Source: Butyrivibrio sp. (GTDB lineage Bacteria; Bacillota; Clostridia; Lachnospirales; Lachnospiraceae). From it: 64,000 bases of DNA. A program made the translations under genes and the position numbers. The stretch is from contig JAMPEU010000011.1 of NCBI GenBank assembly GCA_023664865.1, positions 43,115 through 107,114 on the forward strand, in the 5' to 3' direction. Shown in pieces: positions 36,015 through 46,831 of this stretch. The notes below the pieces were generated by a model that made no database searches, had not been told where the DNA came from, and worked only from the letters and a program-made list of their open reading frames with translations. Position 1 is the stretch's first letter. Every line of letters begins with the position of its first letter.

Positions 36015-38660
36015 CTATAGCTGCCCTTCCAGCACCTTAGACGCTTCCTCGATTGCCGCATCGATTCCTGCCGGATTCTTTCCACCTGCCTGCGCCATAT
36101 TGGGACGTCCGCCGCCGCCGCCGCCGACCAGCCCGGCAATCCCTTTAATCAAGTTGCCAGCATGTGCGCCCATTGACATAGCTTTATCGGTCGCCATGGC
36201 TATAAGGTTGACCTTGCCTTCATTTTCAGATGCAAGCACGACTACGCCTTCACCAATCTTGGCTTTTAGCTGGTCGCCCAAATCACGCAGGCCGTTCATA
36301 TCCACGCCGGATATCTTAGCCGCCAAAAGCTTCGTTCCCTTTATTTCACGGACATTGTCCATAACGTCTCCTAAAGCATCCTTAGCCGCCTTACTCTTTA
36401 AGGACTCATTCTCACTCTGAAGCGTTTTAAGTTCAACCATCAAATGTGAACATCTATCCAGCAGATTAACCGGAGTCGTCTTTAATATTTTGGAAGCTTC
36501 CTCGATTTTTGCTTCCATCTCGGCGTAATATTTCGCCACGCCATTACCCGTAAGCGCCTCAATTCTTCTTACTCCGGCTGCTACGCCGCTTTCTGAAATA
36601 ATCTTGAAAGAAGAAATCATTCCCGTGCTGCCGACATGAGTACCGCCGCAGAACTCTTTAGAGAAATCTCCCATTTCCACAACGCGCACTTTTTCTCCGT
36701 ATTTTTCACCAAAAAGCGCCATCGCTCCGGTTTTCTTCGCTTCCTCTATGGTAAGCACTTCCGTCACAACCTGAATATTTTCCGCAATCTTCTCGTTTAC
36801 AATCTGCTCTACCTGCTTTATTTCGTCCGCCGTCATTGCCGAGAAATGTGAAAAGTCGAAACGCAGTCTTTCGTCGTCGTTGTAAGAACCCGCCTGCTCT
36901 ACATGGGTTCCTAATACCATCCTGAGCGCTTTCTGCAAAAGATGTGTCGCACTATGGTTCTTACAGGTATCGCTCCTTCTCTTTTCATCAACCTCTAATG
37001 TAACAGTATCGCCAAGCTTTAACATTCCCGATGTCATGCGTCCGATATGTCCTACCTTGCCGCCAAGCAGCTTAACGGTATCCTCTACCTTAAATTCGCC
37101 GGCAGCATTTCTGATAACGCCGATATCGCCTGCCTGACCGCCCATAGTCGCATAAAACGGCGTCTCATCAACTATTATCGTTCCGATTTCACCGTCGGTC
37201 AGTGCATTTGTAAGTTCTGTTTCCGTGGTAATAACTGATATCTTTGAATCAGCTTTAAGCCTGTCATATCCCACAAACTCGGAAGTTATGCCCGGATCTA
37301 TGGACTCATAAACAGTCACATCAGCTCCCATATAATTGGTAGTCTTGCGCGCCTTACGAGCCTTGTCTTTCTGTTCCTGCATCGCCGCACTAAAACCCTT
37401 CTCGTCAACGCTAAAGCCCTTTTCTCCCAAAATCTCCTTAGTCAAATCAATAGGAAAACCATAGGTGTCGTAAAGCTTGAACGTATCTTCCCCGGATAAC
37501 TCCTTCTTCCCGCTCTTTGTAAGTTCTTCTTCCATCTCGGCAAGAATACTTAAGCCCTGGTCTATAGTCTTGTTAAACTTATTTTCTTCCTGCGTCAGTA
37601 CATTGAATATAAATTCTTTTTTCTCATCAAGTTCCGGATAGCCGTCCTTAGAACCTTCAATTACGGTATTGCTTAAGTTAGCAAGGAAGATTCCCTGAAT
37701 ACCGAGCTTGCGCCCCTGTCTTGCCGCCCTTCTGATAATACGCCGCAGTACATAACCCCTGCCCTCATTAGACGGCATAATTCCGTCCGAAATCATAAAT
37801 GTCGCGGAACGGATATGGTCTGTAATTATACGAATGGATACATCAGTGTCATAATCCTCCTTATACGACACTCCCGCAATTTCACATACCTTGGTGCGCA
37901 GTGCGAGAATCGTATCCACATCAAAAATGGAATCCACATCCTGAACTACGGAAGCCAGCCTCTCAAGCCCCATACCGGTATCTATGTTTTTCTGTTTAAG
38001 CTCTGTATAATTTCCCTTGCCGTCATTATCAAACTGCGTAAAAACATTATTCCATATTTCCATGTATCTGTCGCAGTCACAACCTACCGTACAATCGGGC
38101 TTACCGCAGCCGTACTTTTCTCCACGGTCGTAATATACTTCCGAGCAGGGACCGCAGGGACCTGAACCATGCTCCCAGAAATTATCTTCTTTGCCGAATC
38201 TGTAAATCCTCTCAGGGGCAATTCCGATTTCCTTATTCCAGATTTCAAACGCTTCGTCGTCGTTTTCATAAATTGAAGGATATAACCTATCCGCATCCAA
38301 ACCTACTACGTCTGTAAGAAACTCCCAGCACCACGCAATCGCCTCATGCTTGAAATAATCCCCGAAAGAAAAGTTTCCCAGCATCTCAAAAAACGTACCG
38401 TGTCTTGCAGTCTTTCCTACATTTTCCAAATCGCCTGTACGGATACATTTCTGACAGGTCGTAACCCTCCGCCTCGGCGGTATCTCCTGTCCCGTAAAAT
38501 AAGGCTTAAGCGGCGCCATGCCTGAATTAATCAGCAGCAGGCTGTTGTCATTATGCGGCACCAGCGAAAAGCTTTTCATTTTCAAGTGTTCCTTGCTCTC
38601 AAAAAATTCAAGAAACATACGTCTTAGTTCATTCACACCATATGGCTTCATATCTGTCAT
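36015..38660 (-). CDS. alaS: Alanyl-tRNA synthetase
   Basis: An 881-residue class II synthetase. The catalytic domain includes SFSLVPHNDNSLLLINSGMA and GRGYVLRRIIRRAARQG; the editing domain has NHSATHLLQKAL and KEFCGGTHVGST (zinc-binding His/Cys); a C-Ala tail with a Gly-rich GLVGGGGGGRPNMAQAGG ends the protein. It follows glyQS by 29 bp. No T-box leader is seen in that gap. Confidence 0.98.
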   Translation of the reverse strand: MTDMKPYGVNELRRMFLEFFESKEHLKMKSFSLVPHNDNSLLLINSGMAPLKPYFTGQEIPPRRRVTTCQKCIRTGDLENVGKTARHGTFFEMLGNFSFGDYFKHEAIAWCWEFLTDVVGLDADRLYPSIYENDDEAFEIWNKEIGIAPERIYRFGKEDNFWEHGSGPCGPCSEVYYDRGEKYGCGKPDCTVGCDCDRYMEIWNNVFTQFDNDGKGNYTELKQKNIDTGMGLERLASVVQDVDSIFDVDTILALRTKVCEIAGVSYKEDYDTDVSIRIITDHIRSATFMISDGIMPSNEGRGYVLRRIIRRAARQGRKLGIQGIFLANLSNTVIEGSKDGYPELDEKKEFIFNVLTQEENKFNKTIDQGLSILAEMEEELTKSGKKELSGEDTFKLYDTYGFPIDLTKEILGEKGFSVDEKGFSAAMQEQKDKARKARKTTNYMGADVTVYESIDPGITSEFVGYDRLKADSKISVITTETELTNALTDGEIGTIIVDETPFYATMGGQAGDIGVIRNAAGEFKVEDTVKLLGGKVGHIGRMTSGMLKLGDTVTLEVDEKRRSDTCKNHSATHLLQKALRMVLGTHVEQAGSYNDDERLRFDFSHFSAMTADEIKQVEQIVNEKIAENIQVVTEVLTIEEAKKTGAMALFGEKYGEKVRVVEMGDFSKEFCGGTHVGSTGMISSFKIISESGVAAGVRRIEALTGNGVAKYYAEMEAKIEEASKILKTTPVNLLDRCSHLMVELKTLQSENESLKSKAAKDALGDVMDNVREIKGTKLLAAKISGVDMNGLRDLGDQLKAKIGEGVVVLASENEGKVNLIAMATDKAMSMGAHAGNLIKGIAGLVGGGGGGRPNMAQAGGKNPAGIDAAIEEASKVLEGQL

Positions 38661-38689
38661 TGTCCTTTCTATAATCCCTTTGTAAAGAA

Positions 38690-40078
38690 TCAGAAATCAA
38701 ATTTATCTGCAAAGTAAGCGTTAAGTGAGTCAATCGCCACACGTTCCTGCTCCATTGAATCCCTGAATCTGACGGTTACGCAGCTATCAGTCTCTGAATC
38801 AAAATCATATGTAACGCAGAAAGGCGTACCGATTTCATCCTGCCTCCTATAACGCTTGCCTATATTACCCCTGTCGTCAAATTCACAGTTATATTTCTTA
38901 GACAGCTCCGTAAAAATCTTCTCCGCACCCTCATTCAACTTCTTTGAAAGCGGCAGCACGCCAATCTTAACAGGTGCAAGAGCGGGATGGAAATGCAGCA
39001 CCGTCCTTACATCGCCTTCACCGATTTCTTCTTCATCATACGCCGCGCATAAAAAGGCAAGAACGACACGGTCTGCACCAAGCGACGGTTCAATAACATA
39101 TGGTATATATCTTTCATTCTTAACGTCATCGAAGTATGACATATCTTCACCGGAAGTATTCTGATGCTGCGTCAGGTCATAATCCGTCCTGTCCGCGATG
39201 CCCCATAATTCACCCCAGCCAAACGGGAACAAAAATTCAATATCAGTCGTTCCTTTAGAATAGAAACACAATTCTTCCTGAGAATGATCCCTAAGGCGCA
39301 TCTCCTCTTCTTTGATGCCAAGAGAAAGCAGCCAATCACGGCAGAATCCCCGCCAATACTGAAACCATTCCATATCTGTCCCCGGCTCGCAGAAAAACTC
39401 TAACTCCATCTGCTCAAATTCCCTGGTGCGGAAAGTGAAGTTGCCCGGCGTAATCTCGTTTCTGAACGCCTTTCCTACCTGACCTATGCCAAACGGAATC
39501 TTCTTACGCGAAGTCCTTTGCACATTCTTGAAATTAACAAATATACCCTGTGCCGTCTCAGGCCGTAAATATACCGTGTTCTTCGCGTCCTCGGTAACAC
39601 CCTGAAAAGTCTTAAACATCAGATTGAACTGCCTTATATCGGTAAAATTATGCTTGCCGCAGCTTGGACACGGAATATTGTTTTCTTCCACAAACTCCTT
39701 CATCTGCTGTTGCGTCCAGCCGTCTACCGAGCTTTCCAATGTAATATTGTTTTCTTTCGCATAATCTTCTATCAGATTGTCGGCACGAAAACGCTCATGA
39801 CATTCCTTACAATCCATAAGCGGGTCTGAAAATCCGGCAAGATGCCCCGATGCCACCCATGTCTGCGGATTCATCAAAATTGCGCAGTCCACGCCCACAT
39901 TGTAGGGGTTCTCCATCACGAATTTCTGCCACCAAGCCTTCTTTACGTTATTCTTTAATTCCACTCCGAGATTACCGTAATCCCATGTGTTGGCGAGTCC
40001 TCCATATATTTCCGAACCGGGATAAATAAATCCCCTCGCTTTGGATAAAGCGACAATTTTCTCCATTGTTTTTTCCAT
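38690..40078 (-). CDS. glyQS: Glycyl-tRNA synthetase, single-chain (alpha2) type
   Basis: A 462-residue class II synthetase of the eukaryote/archaeal-like homodimer form, not the alpha-beta form. Signatures are [36 protein letters not shown] (motif 2 region), [11 protein letters not shown] and [10 protein letters not shown] (motif 3). AAGGAG is 11 bases from the ATG. It is in the era-yqzL-recO-lipoprotein-glyQS-alaS run. Confidence 0.97.
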   Translation of the reverse strand: MEKTMEKIVALSKARGFIYPGSEIYGGLANTWDYGNLGVELKNNVKKAWWQKFVMENPYNVGVDCAILMNPQTWVASGHLAGFSDPLMDCKECHERFRADNLIEDYAKENNITLESSVDGWTQQQMKEFVEENNIPCPSCGKHNFTDIRQFNLMFKTFQGVTEDAKNTVYLRPETAQGIFVNFKNVQRTSRKKIPFGIGQVGKAFRNEITPGNFTFRTREFEQMELEFFCEPGTDMEWFQYWRGFCRDWLLSLGIKEEEMRLRDHSQEELCFYSKGTTDIEFLFPFGWGELWGIADRTDYDLTQHQNTSGEDMSYFDDVKNERYIPYVIEPSLGADRVVLAFLCAAYDEEEIGEGDVRTVLHFHPALAPVKIGVLPLSKKLNEGAEKIFTELSKKYNCEFDDRGNIGKRYRRQDEIGTPFCVTYDFDSETDSCVTVRFRDSMEQERVAIDSLNAYFADKFDF

Positions 40079-40112
40079 TACTATACTATCTCCTTCCTAA
40101 GTATGAACTTTA

Positions 40113-40739
40113 TCACTTAAATACAATACACGAAATCATATCTGAATCTTTAGCATCTATGACTACGTCGTTATTGCCCGCTCTTGCAATATTATCGCTT
40201 GTATATAGAATTTTATCAAAAACATTGACGTCAATTTTTTCATCTTTTTTGGTCTGTATTATCACAACATGGTTATCCCAAACATCTTTTGCATCGCCAA
40301 GTTTGTTTCCTTCTTCATCATAAACATTTTTCACGGAATATCCCTGCTCAGAAGCCTCTGCAACCGTGCCGTAGAAAAACTGCCTATGGTTGTACTGCTC
40401 ATAATAGCCTCCCGACTTATATATCATTTTAACAGTTATCTTTCCATCTTTATCTTCCGCCGATTGAAGGACAATAGCATCTTTTTCCTCGGTATATCCG
40501 TCTATTTTCTCCTGCGCCTTCATGGCAAGCTCATTTATATCATAATAGTCCATCTCAAATTGGTCTACAATCTTATGTTCTATACTTCCGTCTTTTTTAA
40601 TGGAAACCGTATCCATTTTAACAGAAACTGCATCCGCTCCTTCTAAACCTTCGTAACTTCCATCACCGCAGCCGGTCAATAAATATGCGGCTATGATTAT
40701 TGCCGATACGATTATCGGAATTTTCACCCATTTTTCCAA
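40113..40739 (-). CDS. Putative lipoprotein of unknown function
   Basis: A 208-residue protein with an N-terminal hydrophobic segment and a lipobox LLTGC, so probably anchored on the outer face of the membrane. The rest is acidic and beta-rich with no family I recognise. It lies between recO and glyQS on the same strand with short gaps. Confidence 0.7.
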   Translation of the reverse strand: MEKWVKIPIIVSAIIIAAYLLTGCGDGSYEGLEGADAVSVKMDTVSIKKDGSIEHKIVDQFEMDYYDINELAMKAQEKIDGYTEEKDAIVLQSAEDKDGKITVKMIYKSGGYYEQYNHRQFFYGTVAEASEQGYSVKNVYDEEGNKLGDAKDVWDNHVVIIQTKKDEKIDVNVFDKILYTSDNIARAGNNDVVIDAKDSDMISCIVFK

Positions 40740-40778
40740 CTTTTTCCCTCCCTCCGACTGTACTACATTATAGCCGAC

Positions 40779-41444
40779 TTACTCAGAATATTCAAGCTTT
40801 ATATCTTCCAGTATTTCCAGACTTTTAAAAGCTTTATCCACATAACGCTTTCTGTATTCATCGGCAATGGCCTGCAACTGCGCAAGCACTGAGTCCGTTA
40901 CCGTAAAAGTATATAGTTTTTCGACAGACGATGCCACAATATAATTTACGGCATATATCGTGGACTCATCAAAATTTCTATCCTTAGGAACTCCGGGAAA
41001 TTCTCCGGCAAGCACCATTGCTTTAATTTCAAATATGTAGCGCACCATGCCGTTAGGGAGTTTTTCGTGCATAAGCGCCCGCAGCGACTGATACAACAGC
41101 TTTAGCATTTCCTTATCTTCATTGTTCTCTCTGGTATAATAATCCATCACCTCTAAAAAATACATTCCGTAGTAAGCGCCTTCAAAATCCGTCCTAAGCC
41201 CTTCAAAGTAATTGCTTATATTGGCTTCGACAAGGTTATATGACGACCTTCCCACATAAAGCTTAAAAGTGCCAAAAGAAAAAGGGTTGGTGGCAGCAAG
41301 CAATCTGCTGCCCTGCTTTCTTGCCCCTTTTGCAAAGGCGGAAAGCTTCCCCCTTTCTTTCGTCAAAATAACTACTCTTCTGTCATATTCGCCTATTGGT
41401 TCAACCTTTAAAACCATTCCCGTAATCTCTATATATTCCTGCAT
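40779..41444 (-). CDS. recO: DNA repair protein RecO
   Basis: A 221-residue RecO, a RecFOR-pathway mediator. The N-terminal OB fold is seen in EITGMVLKVEPIGEYDRRVV and LSAFAKGARKQGSRLLAATN, and the helical C domain in MYFLEVMDYYTRENN. I use the ATG at 41444 that yields MQEYIEITG, the usual RecO N terminus; the frame opens 24 codons earlier. The zinc-ligand cysteines present in some RecO proteins are absent. Its start overlaps yqzL by 44 bp. Confidence 0.92.
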   Translation of the reverse strand: MQEYIEITGMVLKVEPIGEYDRRVVILTKERGKLSAFAKGARKQGSRLLAATNPFSFGTFKLYVGRSSYNLVEANISNYFEGLRTDFEGAYYGMYFLEVMDYYTRENNEDKEMLKLLYQSLRALMHEKLPNGMVRYIFEIKAMVLAGEFPGVPKDRNFDESTIYAVNYIVASSVEKLYTFTVTDSVLAQLQAIADEYRKRYVDKAFKSLEILEDIKLEYSE

Positions 41445-41586
41445 GAGAATGTTCACCCGACTTATTGTTACTGTCAAAGCCTTCCGCTTTGCCGTTTTCT
41501 GCATCCTGTTGTGCATTTTTATATGAGAGGAAGTCGTATATGCTTCCGGTCATAAGAAATCTGTCCCAGTAATTTATATCCTTCAT
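41401..41586 (-). CDS. yqzL: YqzL-like small protein
   Basis: A 61-residue protein beginning MKDINYWDRFLMTGSIYDFL, resembling the B. subtilis YqzL pattern (aromatic residues, TGS, then an YxxYK-like end) and placed, as YqzL is, between era and recO. AGGGGGC lies six bases before the ATG at 41586. The C-terminal half is hydrophilic and longer than in Bacillus, and runs 44 bp into recO. Function unknown. Confidence 0.7.
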   Translation of the reverse strand: MKDINYWDRFLMTGSIYDFLSYKNAQQDAENGKAEGFDSNNKSGEHSHAGIYRDYGNGFKG

Positions 41587-41640
41587 CTTAAGCCCCCTAA
41601 GCATACTGCATACTATTAGGGTTCGCATATTTCATATTTT

Positions 41641-42552
41641 CTATTCTGAATCCTTAGGATTATATCCGAAATTTTTCAGAAGGAAATCACTGTCGCGCCA
41701 GTCCTTTTTCACCTTAACCCACAACTTAAGATTAACATGGGATTCTACCAATTCTTCTATATCCGGCCTTGCCATTGAACCGATTTTCTTTAACATACTT
41801 CCCTGTTTGCCGATAATTATACCTTTATGCGATTCCTTCTCGCAGATTATCGTCGCCTCGATGTCTATAATCTTTTTCCTATGCTTCATAGACTCAATCG
41901 TTACGGCGACGCCGTGCGGTATCTCGTCTTCCAAGCACTTAAGCGCCTTTTCGCGGACCAGCTCTGATACTATCTGGCGTACAGGCTGGTCTGTAACAGT
42001 ATCCTCATCATAAAAAGGCGTTCCTTCCGGCAGATATTCCATGATGCATGAAATAAGTTCGTCAACTCCGCTGCTCTTAAGCGCCGATACCGGCACGATT
42101 TCGGCAAAATCAAGCTGTTTCCTGTATGTATCGATAACGGCAAGGATTTCTTCTTTTTTTATTGTATCGATTTTGTTAATCACAAGAATAACAGGTGTTT
42201 TTATTTTAGCAAGCTGCTCGATTATATGGCGTTCCCCCGCCCCGATAAAACAAGTCGGTTCAACCAGCCACAATACCACGTCCACGTCTGAGAAAGTCCT
42301 CTCGGCAACGCCCACCATATAATTGCCGAGCTTATTCTTTGCCTTATGGATTCCGGGCGTATCTAAGAAGACAATCTGCCCTTCATTAGAAGTATATACG
42401 GTCTGAATCCTGTTTCTCGTAGTCTGCGGCTTATTGGACGTAATTGCAATCTTCTGCCCTATTATGTTATTCATAAGTGTGGATTTGCCTACGTTCGGCC
42501 TTCCTATCAGCGTGGCAAAGCCTGCCTTATAATGTTCCTGCTCCTTGTTCAT
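41641..42552 (-). CDS. era: GTPase Era
   Basis: A 303-residue Era, which binds 16S rRNA during 30S assembly. G1 is GRPNVGKST (17-25), G3 DTPGIHKAK, G4 NKID, and the KH domain has ATIICEKESHKGIIIGKQGS. I use the ATG at 42552 for a normal Era length; a GTG at 42627 that overlaps the preceding stop (GTGA) would add a basic 25-residue extension and cannot be excluded. Confidence 0.96.
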   Translation of the reverse strand: MNKEQEHYKAGFATLIGRPNVGKSTLMNNIIGQKIAITSNKPQTTRNRIQTVYTSNEGQIVFLDTPGIHKAKNKLGNYMVGVAERTFSDVDVVLWLVEPTCFIGAGERHIIEQLAKIKTPVILVINKIDTIKKEEILAVIDTYRKQLDFAEIVPVSALKSSGVDELISCIMEYLPEGTPFYDEDTVTDQPVRQIVSELVREKALKCLEDEIPHGVAVTIESMKHRKKIIDIEATIICEKESHKGIIIGKQGSMLKKIGSMARPDIEELVESHVNLKLWVKVKKDWRDSDFLLKNFGYNPKDSE

Positions 42553-42623
42553 CAGCTCATTTTTCCTCTTCTTTCTGCGCATTTTGCGGCTTATTCCTGC
42601 TCGTGCATATTCTTTGTTACTGT

Positions 42624-43703
42624 TCACTTCTGCCTGTTTGATTCCTGCGCTGGCATATCCGACTGCTGTGTCGGCATGTTCGCACCCATGTTCTGCATCT
42701 GTACATTCTGTAGCTGTTCTTTATGGGTTTTCTTAGCTTTTCTCTTCCTTATAACAAATCTTACTATTATAAACGCGCCGCAAATCACTGCCGCCCAGAT
42801 TATTATATAAGGAATATTGACTACGAACCATATAAAGAAGTTCACAATACCCTGCCCGATGCTATAAATCGAATTTGAAAAACCGTTCCTTATCTTATCC
42901 CAGACAGTCTTTTCCTCCGTGAGGGTATATCTCTTTACTTCCTTGATAGTCAGATTAATTGTGCTGTAGTCAATCTGGTTGTCAAGGGTTCTAAGCTGGG
43001 ATTCCATACTTTCAAGCTGGTATCTGACATCGGAAAGCCGCTGCTCAATCGTGATTATGTCTTCTACAGTCTCCGCCACTTCAAGTAAGTCTAAAAGTCT
43101 CTCTTGTTCAGTAACTAGTGTTTTCTTATGACTTTCCAAATCCACATATCTTAAAGTAACGTCCTCTACCTGCTCTTCTTTATTGGTGATATTGGTCTGT
43201 TCGCCTACTTTTTCGATAAAGCTGTCCAGATTGTTCACCGGAATGCGAATCTGCATATTGGCGTGGCGGTTTTCCGTATAATCGGAATAGCCGCTGCCGT
43301 TATACTGATACTGATATTCGATATAGCCGCCAAGCGCCTTAATCTGCGCTTCCAGTCCGGCAATCAGAGCGTCGTATTCTTCCGTCTCGGCGTTTAAGCT
43401 TACCGTCTTAATCAGCTTTCTTTGCGACTGGCTTACTTCTTCGCTTTGAACCTGCGCATCGCCCGCCTCCGCTGCGACCGCAGATTCTTCCGTAACGTAG
43501 TCTGCTGTCTCATATTCGACTGACGACTCCATCAGCATATCCGCAGTTGCACTCGTTGTATAACTAGCGTTATTATATGTTGCACCGCTAGCATTCTGCA
43601 CCGCCGTGTCATATGCTTTCGAGCCTGTGCCTGAACTTCCGCAACCCGTAATAAGAGCCGTAATAACAAGAATTTCCGCCGCTATGGCAATTTTTTTCTT
43701 CAT
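42624..43703 (-). CDS. DUF4349-domain lipoprotein
   Basis: A 359-residue protein with lipobox LITGC, a low-complexity region, then a DUF4349 domain (QRKLIKTVSLNAETEEYDAL, IRIPVNNLDSFIEKV, VEDVTLRYVDLESHKKTLVT) containing coiled coil, and a membrane helix near 280-315 with a Gln/Met-rich tail. AAGGAGG precedes the ATG at 43703. Function unknown; envelope location is likely. Confidence 0.88.
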   Translation of the reverse strand: MKKKIAIAAEILVITALITGCGSSGTGSKAYDTAVQNASGATYNNASYTTSATADMLMESSVEYETADYVTEESAVAAEAGDAQVQSEEVSQSQRKLIKTVSLNAETEEYDALIAGLEAQIKALGGYIEYQYQYNGSGYSDYTENRHANMQIRIPVNNLDSFIEKVGEQTNITNKEEQVEDVTLRYVDLESHKKTLVTEQERLLDLLEVAETVEDIITIEQRLSDVRYQLESMESQLRTLDNQIDYSTINLTIKEVKRYTLTEEKTVWDKIRNGFSNSIYSIGQGIVNFFIWFVVNIPYIIIWAAVICGAFIIVRFVIRKRKAKKTHKEQLQNVQMQNMGANMPTQQSDMPAQESNRQK

Positions 43704-43812
43704 AGTATTTCCTCCTTTTCGCAATTAAAGCGTTACGTTAAAATTTCCTTTACACTATAATATACGAATGGCAAAAAATATTTTATGGGTTTATTTTTAT
43801 AGTAACTATTTT

Positions 43813-46734
43813 TTAATGAAATAAATACTCTGTTTCATTAAATATCTGCTTCTGCTGCTTGATTTTTTCTTCATTTCCTACTACGCACAAGCAGTCGTCA
43901 GCCATAAACGCCCTTATATATTCAGCAAGTCCCCTGAAGGTTTCAGGCTGCACGTTAAGAAGCTCATCTCTCTCTTTCTGCACCTGCTCATAAGTGTAGT
44001 GTGTCATATAGCCCGCTAATGAATATGCGCCCTTTCTTGCCGGCGTCATCGGCGTATCCAGTTCGCCAATCGCGCCGATAATATACTGCGTCATTGTTCT
44101 TTCATCCGCCTCAAACTTCTCGATATAATCCGCCGCTTTCTCATAGATATCTATAGTTTTGTTAAGATTCGGATCCCTGTATGATACGAAAAAGCTTTCT
44201 CCGGTTTTTCCGAAACTGCACATACAGCCATATGCGCCGCCCTTGACACGCACCTGTGTCCAAAGGTAATCGCCGCCAAGCATGGTCTTAAGCGCCTTAA
44301 GCGCACCGGTATAGGCCAGCCCTTTATGACTGAAATTACCAGCCCTGCACACATACTGCACCTGCGAAGAGGACATAAATCCTTCGTTCTTCTTTTCCGT
44401 AACCGGCACATATGGATGCGATTCAATAACGCCTGTATTTAAACTATCTGCAAGGTTTATTATATAATCGTCAATTTTATCAAGCCCTTCCTTCTGCGCC
44501 GTATAATCCACCATCATATTTTCCGGTCTGAAAATATACTCTGTCAGTTTGTTAAGCTTCTCTATCAACTCCGCCTTACGCTTATCAAAATCGCCGTCAA
44601 GCTCCTCTAACATGCGATAATACGGAAGACCGCTTATGCTGTCGGAAATTGAGGCTGTTTTAGATATATAGGACAATGCGCGTATTGCGGCAAGCGAATG
44701 TCCTGCTGACATCATATTCGCCTGTTTCTGTGACTTCAACTCTGCAATCAGCTCACGCAGACGCTTTTCATTGCTGAATACGGAGTTCATAATTATCTCT
44801 TTTACCAATTCAAACGCCTTATCCAGATTTTCATACAACACCTTTGCCCTGATTTCAAGCGTAACCGTGTATTTCTGCATATCGAGGGCATCCGTATAGG
44901 TATTAACCACCGTATCAATTCCGCCAGTCTGTATATTTATTTCATTGAATAACTCTCCATAGGTGTAATTCTTCGTATCTACCATTCCCAGAATGGATTT
45001 TAACAATCCCACATAAGGAAAAAGTTCTTCCGAAACCTGACGTAAATCAAACATAAACCTCAGATATCCGATACCGTTAGTGAATATGTCATGATAAAGC
45101 AGCACTGTATTACCTGCTTTTCTCTCCTCATTGACATATTTTTCCGCTTCCTTCTTCATATCCGCTCTCTTAAGCATGGGAATCTTTTCCAAGTCCTCTT
45201 TAGGACTGGGTTCTTCCTGATACTGCTTTAGTTCCTTAGTCTGCTCCACTATCTCTTCAAGCTGCTCTGTGGATAATTCAGCCTTTTTCTTCGCTAATTT
45301 GTCCGCCAGTTCCTTATCCTTCCTGCCGGTCAGTCCCTTAGACGGCTCTATCACCACAATAGTCCTGTGGTTGTTGCCTAACAGATTCTTCTGAATAAGC
45401 TTCTCATAATAATCCGTGTCGATTGCCTCCTTTAGCGCCTTATAAGTCTCGTCCGCCTCAATGTGCATAAACGGAAGGTCGTCGTCATAAAGCCAACTGT
45501 CAAGCGTCTGCAGCCCGAACAATAACCCCTTTGGATAAGAGCCGAAATCCGCTTCCCTGTATCTGAACTCGTAATAATTTAATCCCGCCTTCAGCGCTTT
45601 TTTATCAAGCCCCTGCGAAACAAGCTTCTCCAATACGCTTTCGATGGTGTCCGTAAATTCGGAAAGCTGTTCCTTATTGGCATTCTTGGCAACAATCGAG
45701 AAATACGGCTGCTTAATGCCGTTTTCATAAGAACTCTCTATATCTTTACCGATTTCCTTATCGATAAGCGCCTGTTTAAGCGGCGCTCCGGGTGCGGCGC
45801 AAAGCGCATAGTCAAGCACCTGAAAAGCGATATACTGCTCTTTGTCCAAATTATTTCCGAAGGAAACATTATAAGACAAATACGTATTGTCTTTCTCGGA
45901 CTCGCTCTCCATAATCGGATACTCTTTATACACAGAAATCGGTTTATCAAAAGGAGCTTCCGTCGCAAGCGATGAATCCACTTCCAGCGCATCATATTTG
46001 GATAAATATTCTTCGTCTAAAAAAGTAAGTTTCTGCACCATATCCATATCACCGTACAGATAAATGTAGCTGTTGGACGGATGATAGTATTTCTTATGAA
46101 ATTCAAGGAAATCGCTATAGGTAAGATTAGGAATATCATCAGGATCTCCGCCTGATTCCACTGAATAAGACGTATGCGGATACAGAGAATTCATAATCTC
46201 TCTGATAAGCACATCGTCGGGCGATGAATACGCGCCTTTCATTTCATTATAGACCACGCCGTTAAGGGTGAGTTCACCATCTACGCTTTCCATCTCATAG
46301 TGCCAGCCTTCTTGTTTAAAGATTTTCTCCTCATGATATATATTGGGATGGAACACAGCATCGAGATAGACATCCATGAGATTCTGGAAGTCCTTGTCAT
46401 TGCAGCTTGCCACAGGATATACCGTCTTATCAGGAAATGTCATGGCGTTTAAGAAAGTATTTAAGGAACCCTTCATCAGTTCTACAAAAGGATCTTTAAC
46501 CGGAAATTTATCGGAACCGCAAAGCACGCTGTGTTCGATGATATGCGCAACGCCCGTACTGTCCTTAGGCGGCGTCCTGAATCCGATATAAAAGACTTTA
46601 TTATTATCATCATTTGACAACAGGACGATTTTCGCGCCTGTTTTATTATGTTTCAATCTGTACCCAACTGAATTTAATTCTTTTATCTTCCTTTTCTCCA
46701 ATACCGTATAAGCCTGTAACTGTTCAATCTGCAT
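43813..46734 (-). CDS. M16C-family zinc metallopeptidase (insulinase/PreP-like)
   Basis: A 973-residue peptidase resembling PreP/falcilysin. The inverted zinc motif HxxEH is HIIEH (64-68), with the distal glutamate in GVVYNEMKGAYSSPDD. The middle linker and the second M16 half (VRVKGGAYGCMCSFGKTGES) are both present, so the clam-shell is complete. It would degrade short peptides inside the cell, since no signal peptide is seen. Confidence 0.93.
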   Translation of the reverse strand: MQIEQLQAYTVLEKRKIKELNSVGYRLKHNKTGAKIVLLSNDDNNKVFYIGFRTPPKDSTGVAHIIEHSVLCGSDKFPVKDPFVELMKGSLNTFLNAMTFPDKTVYPVASCNDKDFQNLMDVYLDAVFHPNIYHEEKIFKQEGWHYEMESVDGELTLNGVVYNEMKGAYSSPDDVLIREIMNSLYPHTSYSVESGGDPDDIPNLTYSDFLEFHKKYYHPSNSYIYLYGDMDMVQKLTFLDEEYLSKYDALEVDSSLATEAPFDKPISVYKEYPIMESESEKDNTYLSYNVSFGNNLDKEQYIAFQVLDYALCAAPGAPLKQALIDKEIGKDIESSYENGIKQPYFSIVAKNANKEQLSEFTDTIESVLEKLVSQGLDKKALKAGLNYYEFRYREADFGSYPKGLLFGLQTLDSWLYDDDLPFMHIEADETYKALKEAIDTDYYEKLIQKNLLGNNHRTIVVIEPSKGLTGRKDKELADKLAKKKAELSTEQLEEIVEQTKELKQYQEEPSPKEDLEKIPMLKRADMKKEAEKYVNEERKAGNTVLLYHDIFTNGIGYLRFMFDLRQVSEELFPYVGLLKSILGMVDTKNYTYGELFNEINIQTGGIDTVVNTYTDALDMQKYTVTLEIRAKVLYENLDKAFELVKEIIMNSVFSNEKRLRELIAELKSQKQANMMSAGHSLAAIRALSYISKTASISDSISGLPYYRMLEELDGDFDKRKAELIEKLNKLTEYIFRPENMMVDYTAQKEGLDKIDDYIINLADSLNTGVIESHPYVPVTEKKNEGFMSSSQVQYVCRAGNFSHKGLAYTGALKALKTMLGGDYLWTQVRVKGGAYGCMCSFGKTGESFFVSYRDPNLNKTIDIYEKAADYIEKFEADERTMTQYIIGAIGELDTPMTPARKGAYSLAGYMTHYTYEQVQKERDELLNVQPETFRGLAEYIRAFMADDCLCVVGNEEKIKQQKQIFNETEYLFH

Positions 46735-46831
46735 TTTATAACTATGCTCCTTCCTAAATTTTCTCAGCCTGCGGATTTTATTGCCGCATATGGTTTAGTA
46801 TATCACTTATGGGAAAAATAAGCAAAACAAA

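Noticed and set aside
38661-40112. T-box leaders of alaS and glyQS
   Set aside because: The upstream gaps (29 and 34 bp) are far too short for a T-box and contain no such motif.
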